A stretch of 7,196 bases of DNA from positions 1 to 7,196 of the forward strand of contig NZ_DJUW01000019.1 of assembly GCF_002440635.1 (NCBI RefSeq). Direction: 5' to 3'. The position numbers were made by a program, and so were the translations under genes. Below are positions 1-4,761 of this stretch, one piece after another. Position 1 is the first letter of the stretch; the number at the start of each line of letters is the position of its first letter. The stretch is from Novosphingobium sp. UBA6272. GTDB lineage: Bacteria; Pseudomonadota; Alphaproteobacteria; Sphingomonadales; Sphingomonadaceae. A model generated the notes under the pieces. The model made no database searches. It worked only from the letters and a program-made list of their open reading frames with translations, and was not told the DNA's origin.

Positions 1-110
1 TTTAATGGGTCCTGAGCCTAGTCCACCCAAACTGAATTGTTGATAGTTGCACAATGTGCTGTGCTTCCTATTGCTTCGTCTGCATCCGGGCTTTTAAGTA
101 GACCATCTGT

Positions 111-118
111 GGGAGGGG
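111..118 (+). promoter_or_regulatory. Shine-Dalgarno site for the RelA-domain gene
   Basis: GGGAGGGG contains a perfect GGAGG core at 112-116, five bases before the TTG at 122. This decides the non-ATG start of the RelA-domain gene. I found no convincing sigma-70 promoter in 1-110. Confidence 0.75.
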
Positions 119-121
119 TAT

Positions 122-1972
122 TTGGCGAAGACACCAACAGCAGAAGATTCAGGCGGATTGCCGGAAGCTTTGCAATCTGTAGACGACCAGCTCCAGCTCG
201 AGGTTGTTGAAGCTCTTAGGGGCGCAGATAACCTACGCGAACGGCTGCAGCATGCCCTTCAGTCGGGAGCACCCTCCGTATCGGAGCTTGCGTACGCAAT
301 AAAATCAAGGGTGAAGGAAGACTACAAGGCAATTGAGAAGATTAGAGACCGGCGTTTTGGTTCTAGGAATCGTGATCCTAAGCCCGCCTACTGCGCGATG
401 GATCTTACGGATCTTGTAGGTGTCAGAATCGTCACACTCTATCGACTGGATGTATTCGAAATACTAGAGGTTTTGCTTGAGACTATCGAGAGAGATCAGA
501 GCGAGTCGGCGGTATTTGTAAAAAATAGTATTTCTGAAGTAGTGATTTATAGTACAAACCCAACAGGAGATGTTCAGGATTTTCCGCGCAGAGTTTGCGC
601 TTTTTTCGATTCGCGCGGCTTTAGTGATGTCACGAGAATCGAAGAGAAGCCTTCAAACTATACGTCAATACATATTGTAATTAGGGGCAGAGGCAAGTAT
701 CGAGATGAGTATCGAGAGATCCCAGTGGAAATCCAGATTCGAACAGCTCTGGAAGACGTGTGGGGTCAAATTGAGCATAGCCTGAAATACAAAAGAAGGA
801 CGTTGTCAGGTTCTGGTGGTGAGGCTGTCGAGCATAGTCGAATTGCGACTACCCTAAGTCATCTTGGCGCCTTGAAGACGATGATTGATGGAATTGCTCA
901 ATATGCAGATCAAATAAAGCTTCAAATCGATGAGCAAGAGCCAGATATTCGTGCTGCAACATCAAAGTCAGCGGAAGAGATTGGGGGTAGGCTTGCGAGT
1001 CTTACTGACATTCCGCAGAACCTGAGGTCAGAGCTCGCATTGTTGGTGGACAAATCTAATTTGACATTGTCAAAGATGGATAGATCTGTGAGTTTTCGAG
1101 TGAGAAAGCTTCGCGAAATTTCCACCTCGATTTCGGAGAAATATGAAGAGATTATTTCATCAAATCAATTAAAGCCTCGAAGTTTAAGGGAATTGAAATA
1201 CATTTGTGAAATGCATCGGGCGCTTATACACTATCAAATTGGAAACCTTACTTATCGGGAGGGTGATGATCTTCGAATAGCACTTGAGTTGTATTCATCT
1301 TTGGAAAAGTTGTTTCCACGTAGATCAATTGTGATTTATCGATTGGCAAAAGCTCTTGCGTCTGCTGGGGCCAGAACAAAATCGATTGAGAAATTTCGAT
1401 ATCTGATCGATCATTTGGATGACGATCCACTCCCGACTGATCATTGGATTCGATCGGCTGCGCCTCGAATGCTTGGCGTATTGTTATGGGAAGAAGCTAT
1501 CTCAATTCGCTCGGCGATGACGCCGGTTGGCTCTGAGAATCGCAGATCACTCGCAATGATTTCCGAGGCAATTCGAGTAACTGAGTTCGCGTTTTTGGCT
1601 AATGTCGGCGATGATCCGCTTTCGGAAAGTGACACATCTGAGAAAGTCAGGGCCGCAAACAATATTCTATACTATCTATTGGAATATTTGTCATGGGGTG
1701 GAAGGCCAAAGGCCGGCCTGGACGATTCTAGGGTTCGGGAGTTGCTACTGAACATAGGTGAAGGATCTGATCGGGGATTCTTAAGTTTAGCTACTGCTGA
1801 GACAGCCCGCCGCGCGTATGCATTTTTGAAAGACGCTGATAGGGAACTGGCCGCGGCTGAATGTGTTATGCGGTTTGCCGCTTCGGATCGTACCCCTAGA
1901 TCGATGTTGGTTCGAGACGCAATTCGGGCTGCTGAACGTGTGATTGTTGAGGCTCGGCGAAAGAAGCCGTGA
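122..1972 (+). CDS. RelA/SpoT-domain alarmone synthetase-like protein with helical TPR-like C-terminal half (616 aa)
   Basis: Likely transfers pyrophosphate from ATP to a nucleotide (pppGpp-type synthesis) or, as in some toxic small synthetases, to another acceptor. The synthetase domain spans about residues 50-230. R63, K65 and K73 have the R-x-K-x7-K spacing of the ATP-binding residues of Rel. D97 in DLTDLVGVRIV matches the metal-binding Asp, Y180 in KPSNYTSIH the base-stacking Tyr, and E203 in EIQIRT the catalytic Glu; EHSLKYK follows at 218-224. No HD hydrolase, TGS or ACT domain is seen. Residues 240-345 are helical and charged; about 360-432 resemble tandem TPR helices; the rest to 616 is helical and unrecognised. 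The start is TTG: an in-frame TAA lies at 95-97, there is no earlier ATG or GTG, and a GGAGG sits 5 bases upstream. It is too long for an ordinary small alarmone synthetase. AT-rich codons unlike the str operon suggest acquisition by transfer. Domain call sure; substrate and role unknown. Confidence 0.9.
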   Translation: MAKTPTAEDSGGLPEALQSVDDQLQLEVVEALRGADNLRERLQHALQSGAPSVSELAYAIKSRVKEDYKAIEKIRDRRFGSRNRDPKPAYCAMDLTDLVGVRIVTLYRLDVFEILEVLLETIERDQSESAVFVKNSISEVVIYSTNPTGDVQDFPRRVCAFFDSRGFSDVTRIEEKPSNYTSIHIVIRGRGKYRDEYREIPVEIQIRTALEDVWGQIEHSLKYKRRTLSGSGGEAVEHSRIATTLSHLGALKTMIDGIAQYADQIKLQIDEQEPDIRAATSKSAEEIGGRLASLTDIPQNLRSELALLVDKSNLTLSKMDRSVSFRVRKLREISTSISEKYEEIISSNQLKPRSLRELKYICEMHRALIHYQIGNLTYREGDDLRIALELYSSLEKLFPRRSIVIYRLAKALASAGARTKSIEKFRYLIDHLDDDPLPTDHWIRSAAPRMLGVLLWEEAISIRSAMTPVGSENRRSLAMISEAIRVTEFAFLANVGDDPLSESDTSEKVRAANNILYYLLEYLSWGGRPKAGLDDSRVRELLLNIGEGSDRGFLSLATAETARRAYAFLKDADRELAAAECVMRFAASDRTPRSMLVRDAIRAAERVIVEARRKKP

Positions 1973-2091
1973 TGTACGAGGCGACTTTATCGCTGTTGCG
2001 TTTGGTTCGTGGAAGTGATATTGAAGTGCCATTCTGGTTAAATATTGTGCGTCCTGCCACATTAGAAATTGCTTTACCGATGTACGCATAA
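1972..2091 (+). CDS. Small ORF (39 aa) overlapping the end of the RelA-domain gene
   Basis: The ATG at 1972-1974 shares its A with the upstream TGA (TGATG overlap), a classic arrangement for termination-reinitiation, so it would be made in proportion to the RelA-domain protein. The product begins MYEATLSLLRLVRGSDIE and ends ALPMYA. It is rather hydrophobic, near neutral in charge, and matches no family I recognise. The AT-leaning codon choice resembles the upstream gene. It could be a small partner or antitoxin of the synthetase, the remnant of a longer gene cut by a deletion, or a chance ORF. It has no Shine-Dalgarno of its own; the support is the overlap, the same strand, and the terminator about 95 bases after it. 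Confidence 0.38.
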   Translation: MYEATLSLLRLVRGSDIEVPFWLNIVRPATLEIALPMYA

Positions 2092-2144
2092 TGTGCCACG
2101 CATGCATTTGTTGCTTAGGAGGATGTGATGTTGTTTCCCGATAG
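2091..2144 (+). other. Cys-rich micro-ORF (17 codons) overlapping the previous stop
   Basis: The ATG at 2091-2093 overlaps the TAA at 2089-2091 of the 39-codon ORF. The frame encodes MCHACICCLGGCDVVSR, with five cysteines and a His. It may be chance. It is listed because it continues the chain of overlapping stop/start codons behind the RelA-domain gene. Confidence 0.12.
2117..2122 (+). promoter_or_regulatory. Perfect AGGAGG ribosome-binding site
   Basis: AGGAGG lies five bases before the ATG at 2128. That ATG opens a frame of only eight codons (MLFPDRDD, stop TAG at 2152-2154). This is among the strongest Shine-Dalgarno sequences in the window, yet it serves almost nothing, which suggests a leader-peptide role or a gene whose body has been lost. 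Confidence 0.45.
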
Positions 2145-2154
2145 AGATGATTAG
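2128..2154 (+). other. Eight-codon ORF behind a strong ribosome-binding site
   Basis: It encodes MLFPDRDD and stops 31 bases before a rho-independent terminator hairpin. Short ORF plus terminator resembles an attenuator leader, but no amino-acid run or alternative antiterminator pairing is evident. It could equally be the first codons of a deleted gene. Confidence 0.25.
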
Positions 2155-2185
2155 AGTGTTGATTTGAAATGAGAAATTTGAGATC

Positions 2186-2213
2186 GGGCCAGGAATCTTC
2201 TGGCCCTTTTTTT
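2186..2213 (+). terminator. Rho-independent terminator
   Basis: A perfect 7-bp stem, GGGCCAG (2186-2192) with CTGGCCC (2200-2206), encloses a 7-base loop and is followed by seven T residues (2207-2213). It acts on the plus strand only, since no T-run flanks the other side. It would end the transcript of the RelA-domain gene and its small downstream ORFs, or a small RNA from the 1973-2185 interval. Confidence 0.88.
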
Positions 2214-2250
2214 GCATGTGACTGGCAAGGGCCTCGCGGGGCGCGATCCG

Positions 2251-2274
2251 CGTGTGCCCGATCGTGTGCCCGAT
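2251..2274. repeat. Perfect 12-bp tandem duplication
   Basis: CGTGTGCCCGAT occurs twice, head to tail, with no mismatch. It sits about 40 bases past the terminator, at the likely edge of the AT-rich segment. It could be a recombinase or regulator binding site, or simple slippage. Confidence 0.8.
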
Positions 2275-2474
2275 ATTGCAGGTTCCCTTCATCGAAATAC
2301 CGTTATGCAGAATCAGAGCGAATCTGGCGCAAAACGAACTTGTTGCTGCAGCTATTGAGAGGCTGTCGGCAATAAAGGGCGAGGTATTGTGGACCACGTT
2401 GAATGTTTGTGTTTCACAGCCAATGTCTGAGTTTGTTTGGCCTTGCTGCAATATGGCGTACCCACCGTTGACCA

Positions 2475-2610
2475 AGTCCAACATTTCCCAACGGCCCCTA
2501 CTTCCGGACTAACCCCCGATTGAGCTGAACATTCGCCCGTGCGTCCTGGCTTGCAAGACCAAGCCGTCAAAGTAACCCCGTTCTTAGGTGGTTAGAGAAC
2601 TCGCGGCTCG
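2475..2610 (+). repeat. Direct repeat, copy 1
   Basis: Shares ordered blocks with 3521-3631: AGTCCAACA (2475-2483), TTGAGCTGAACATT (2520-2533), GCTTGCAAG (2549-2557), CCGTCAAAGTAACCC (2564-2578) and CGGCTCG (2604-2610). Spacing between the central blocks matches copy 2 to within one base. Copy 1 carries about 24 extra bases between its first two blocks. It ends about 100 bases before the membrane-protein gene. Confidence 0.8.
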
Positions 2611-2717
2611 CGCTCATTCGCCGCAGCGAGACCCGCCCCGCCCCGCCCCTCATGCACCAGCCGCCCAACCTGTCTTCACATGTTGACTAAGTCCGCCACC
2701 ACGGCCGAGAAGCCTTT

Positions 2718-3230
2718 ATGACTTCACCCAGTGAACTCCCACCCCCGCGCCCCGTCCTGCGCGTCCTGTCCGAACTGCTGCTGATCGCTGTAACGATCCC
2801 GGGGCTGTTCTGGCTCGGCTACGGCGTCGTCGATGGCTTCGCGATCGGGTTTACCGTGTTCCTGGTACTGCTGACGGCGGCGGTCGAGTATTTGCCGGCG
2901 CTGACCGAGCGGATCGCGGCGCAGCAGGCGGCGGACGGGGGCGTGGCGCGGCCGGCGCGGTGGTTCGATATTCTGGGGGTGGGGTGGCTGCTGGCGATCC
3001 CGTTTGCGCCGCTGCTCGGCTGGATCACCCGCAGCGCGATCGATCTCGACCGCAGCAACTGGCACTGGTGGCTGGGGCTGAGCGCGCTGCTCTGCGTGGT
3101 GGTGCCGCTGGTCTGCGTCCTGCCGCTGCTGCGCTATGTCCGGCGCGGGTCGGCGGGGATTGCGCTGGCGATCCTGGCGGTGGGCACCGGCTTTCCGGTC
3201 GCGACCAGGGCGGGCGGGATCGGCCTATGA
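2718..3230 (+). CDS. Small integral membrane protein, function unknown (170 aa)
   Basis: Four hydrophobic segments are visible, at about residues 17-55 (probably two helices: SELLLIAVTIPGLFWLGYGV, then FAIGFTVFLVLLTA), 87-105 (LGVGWLLAIPFAPLLGW), 117-138 (WWLGLSALLCVVVPLVCVLP) and 148-165 (AGIALAILAVGTGF). A short cytoplasmic-looking loop lies near residues 60-80. The ATG at 2718 has GAGAAG five bases upstream. GC-rich codons match the host-like part of the window. The reading frame stops abruptly after the last helix, and the +1 frame continues as a plausible soluble segment (3238-3501). The two are probably halves of one protein of about 260 residues or a coupled pair. I do not recognise the family. 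It is flanked by the two direct-repeat copies. Confidence 0.7.
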   Translation: MTSPSELPPPRPVLRVLSELLLIAVTIPGLFWLGYGVVDGFAIGFTVFLVLLTAAVEYLPALTERIAAQQAADGGVARPARWFDILGVGWLLAIPFAPLLGWITRSAIDLDRSNWHWWLGLSALLCVVVPLVCVLPLLRYVRRGSAGIALAILAVGTGFPVATRAGGIGL

Positions 3231-3237
3231 CTATGTG

Positions 3238-3501
3238 ATGGGGCCGCAGTGGCAGTGGGTGACCATTGCGCGGCTCGATGACTTCCGGTTCCGGACCAGG
3301 GCCGGGACGCTGGTGGAGGGGGAGGACGTGTTCGTCGAGCTGGCCGATGGCCGCTCGCTGTCGCGCTCCGCCGGGGTCGTGCTGCAGCCGGGACCGGCTC
3401 GGGTGCTGGAGCTGCGCGGGATCGGGCGGGTGATCGATGTCGAGCCCGGATCGAACGGGCCGGTGCGGCGAGCGCTTGACCCTTTGGCTGAATCCAACTA
3501 G
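3238..3501 (+). CDS. Soluble beta-rich segment downstream of the membrane protein; possible frameshifted C-terminal half (87 aa)
   Basis: Starts at ATG 3238 (or GTG 3235), seven bases after the membrane gene stops. The product begins MGPQWQWVTIARLDDF, contains GEDVFVELADGRSL and VLELRGIGRVIDVEP, and looks like a small beta-rich domain. It has no Shine-Dalgarno of its own. The frame is open upstream too, reading AYDYVMGPQW across the proposed start, so it more likely continues the preceding protein after a one-base insertion in the G-rich tract 3208-3218. The alternative is translational coupling through a three-codon frame, ATG ACT ATG TGA (3227-3238), whose ends overlap both neighbours. Function unknown. 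Confidence 0.55.
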   Translation: MGPQWQWVTIARLDDFRFRTRAGTLVEGEDVFVELADGRSLSRSAGVVLQPGPARVLELRGIGRVIDVEPGSNGPVRRALDPLAESN

Positions 3502-3733
3502 GGGCGCCGCTTCCGGGCGGAGTCCAACACTTTTCCCGGTTGAGCTGAACATTGCCGGTGCGGCCTTGCTTGCAAGGGTAATCCGTCAAAGTAACCCGGT
3601 CTTTTCAGGCGGGTGGAGCGTTTTCGGCTCGTGAATGGCGGCTGGCGGGGCAGGGCCCTGCGATTGGCGCATTCGCGATTCGCTTGCTCTTCTCCTTCCG
3701 GCCAAGGCCATCAAACAAGGTGAAGAGTACTTC
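3502..3733 (+). promoter_or_regulatory. Upstream/leader region of the str operon
   Basis: The 232 bases before rpsL contain repeat copy 2 and about 100 further bases without a gene. The operon needs a strong promoter here, but I cannot place one with confidence. The end carries the rpsL ribosome-binding region AAGGTGAAGAG (3717-3727). Confidence 0.4.
3521..3631 (+). repeat. Direct repeat, copy 2 (upstream of rpsL)
   Basis: Second, shorter copy of the repeat at 2475-2610, with the blocks AGTCCAACA (3521-3529), TTGAGCTGAACATT (3540-3553), GCTTGCAAG (3568-3576), CCGTCAAAGTAACCC (3583-3597) and CGGCTCG (3625-3631). It occupies the place where the str operon promoter or leader is expected. TTGCAA at 3570-3575 with TAACCC 16 bases on is conserved in both copies and might be a weak promoter, but the match to sigma-70 consensus is poor. 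Confidence 0.8.
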
Positions 3734-4105
3734 ATGCCTACGATCAACCAGCTGGTCCGCAAGGGCCGCGTCCCGCAGAAGACCAAGTCCAAGGTCCCTG
3801 CGATGGAGCAGAACCCGCAGAAGCGCGGCGTCTGCACCCGCGTCTATACCACCACCCCGAAGAAGCCGAACTCGGCACTGCGCAAGGTTGCGAAGATCCG
3901 TCTGACCAACAGCCGCGAAGTCATTTCGTACATTCCGGGCGAAGGCCACAACCTGCAGGAGCACTCGGTTGTGCTGATCCGCGGCGGCCGTGTGCGCGAC
4001 CTTCCGGGCGTGCGCTATCACGTGCTGCGCGGCGTGCTGGATACCCAGGGTGTCAAGGACCGCAAGAAGAGCCGTTCGAAGTACGGCGCCAAGCGTCCGA
4101 AGTGA
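3734..4105 (+). CDS. rpsL: 30S ribosomal protein S12
   Basis: Core small-subunit protein at the decoding centre, where it helps monitor codon-anticodon pairing. The full 123-residue sequence is present, starting MPTINQLVRKGRVPQ and ending SKYGAKRPK, with the conserved CTRVYTTTPKKPNSALRK (34-51) and GEGHNLQEHSVV (69-80). The frame is open upstream, but the start at 3734 matches the family N-terminus and has AAGGTGAAGAG before it. K43, the equivalent of E. coli Lys42, is kept. Residue 88 (CGC, 3995-3997) is Arg in GGRVRDLPG where E. coli has Lys87 (mature numbering), a position where Arg is a known streptomycin-resistance change. First gene of the str operon; its TGA lies in the arm of a hairpin at 4104-4123. 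Confidence 0.98.
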   Translation: MPTINQLVRKGRVPQKTKSKVPAMEQNPQKRGVCTRVYTTTPKKPNSALRKVAKIRLTNSREVISYIPGEGHNLQEHSVVLIRGGRVRDLPGVRYHVLRGVLDTQGVKDRKKSRSKYGAKRPK

Positions 4106-4123
4106 CGGCCCCCACGGGCCGTC
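4104..4123 (+). other. Hairpin overlapping the rpsL stop codon
   Basis: A perfect 8-bp stem, GACGGCCC (4104-4111) with GGGCCGTC (4116-4123), closes a CCAC tetraloop. The TGA of rpsL overlaps its 5' arm. No T-run follows, so it is not a standard intrinsic terminator. It may protect or process the mRNA 3' end of rpsL. Its last three bases are also the first three of the long palindrome arm. Confidence 0.7.
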
Positions 4124-4225
4124 ATCCTGAACTCGTTTCAGGATCCATGGTCCCGCAAGCCCAGTTCTAGGAATTCAAAAGCCGAGCCAGCCGCCCGATG
4201 GACCCTGAAACAAGTTCAGGGTGAC
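4121..4225. repeat. Long imperfect palindromic (REP-like) element between rpsL and rpsG
   Basis: Two 28-base arms, 4121-4148 and 4198-4225, are inverted copies matching at 25 of 28 positions; one of the three differences allows a G-U pair in RNA. The 49-base centre shows no coding potential. I recall very similar 'CCTGAAC-TTGTTTCAGG' elements scattered through sphingomonad and erythrobacter intergenic regions, but could not check. Transcribed within the operon, it would fold into a long stem-loop between S12 and S7. Confidence 0.85.
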
Positions 4226-4275
4226 GATGAAGGGAAAGGCAGTTCGAGCCGGTTGAGTGGAAGGAAACCCAACCA

Positions 4276-4746
4276 ATGTCACGTCGTCGTCGTCCCGAGA
4301 AGCGGGAAATCCTGCCCGATCCGAAGTTCAAGGATCAGATTCTGTCCAAGTTCATGAACAACCTCATGATGGACGGCAAGAAGTCGGTTGCCGAAAGCAT
4401 CGTCTATGGTGCGCTCGATACCATGGAAACCCGCGCCAAGGCGGACCCGATCCAGCTGTTCCACGATGCGCTGAACAACGTGAAGCCGCAGATCGAAGTG
4501 CGTTCGCGCCGCGTTGGCGGTGCGACCTATCAGGTCCCGGTCGAAGTGCGCCCCGAGCGCGCCCAGGCCCTGGCGATCCGCTGGCTGATCACCGCCGCGC
4601 GCAACCGCAGCGAAACCACGATGGCCGCGCGCCTCTCGGCCGAGCTGCTCGACGCTGCCAACAACCGCGGCAACGCGGTCAAGAAGCGCGAAGACACCCA
4701 CCGCATGGCCGACGCCAACCGCGCGTTCAGCCACTACCGCTGGTAA
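4276..4746 (+). CDS. rpsG: 30S ribosomal protein S7
   Basis: Primary 16S rRNA-binding protein that nucleates assembly of the 30S head and contacts the E-site tRNA; in E. coli it also represses str-operon translation. It is 156 residues, the usual bacterial length, starting MSRRRRPEKREILPDPKF and ending NRAFSHYRW. Visible family motifs are DGKKSVAESIVYGAL, RVGGATYQVPVEVRP and KKREDTHRMADANRAF. The ribosome-binding site GGAAGGA (4259-4265) sits 10 bases upstream. Only 15 bases separate its stop from fusA, but 170 bases separate it from rpsL, an unusually large gap filled by the palindromic element. Confidence 0.98.
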   Translation: MSRRRRPEKREILPDPKFKDQILSKFMNNLMMDGKKSVAESIVYGALDTMETRAKADPIQLFHDALNNVKPQIEVRSRRVGGATYQVPVEVRPERAQALAIRWLITAARNRSETTMAARLSAELLDAANNRGNAVKKREDTHRMADANRAFSHYRW

Positions 4747-4761
4747 AAGGACACCACGATC

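Larger units (their letters stand above)
2214..2717. other. Long intergenic stretch with no convincing gene
   Basis: About 500 bases between the terminator and the membrane-protein gene. Open frames exist on both strands (for example minus 2074-2484 and plus 2252-2512), but none has a ribosome-binding site, a recognisable family or gene-like codon use. One plus-strand piece near 2315-2405 reads as a plausible amphipathic helix and could be a gene relic. The interval also holds a 12-bp tandem duplication (2251-2274), the first copy of a direct repeat (2475-2610) and a CCCCG run (2632-2648). GC content rises towards the right, so the edge of the AT-rich segment probably lies here. Confidence 0.6.

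Noticed and set aside
37..75. Possible sigma-70 promoter before the RelA-domain gene (TTGATA or TTGCAC with TATTGC)
   Set aside because: Neither hexamer pair with 16-18 base spacing reaches a convincing match; too weak to annotate.
2074..2484. 136-codon minus-strand frame in the intergenic stretch
   Set aside because: It runs through the plus-strand terminator and starts inside a direct repeat; no family recognised and no ribosome-binding site. A relic cannot be excluded.
2252..2512. 86-codon plus-strand frame starting in the 12-bp tandem repeat
   Set aside because: Its start and N-terminus come from the tandem repeat and its end from direct repeat copy 1; only the middle looks protein-like, which is insufficient for a gene call.
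2632..2648. CCCCG tandem run
   Set aside because: Three short GC-rich units in a GC-rich region; expected by chance or slippage and without visible function.
2352..3589. Similar minus-strand peptides (CKxGRTG) from both repeat copies, as a possible conserved small protein
   Set aside because: The copies differ by a one-base length change between their conserved blocks, so the frames diverge after a few residues; the similarity is at DNA level, not protein level.
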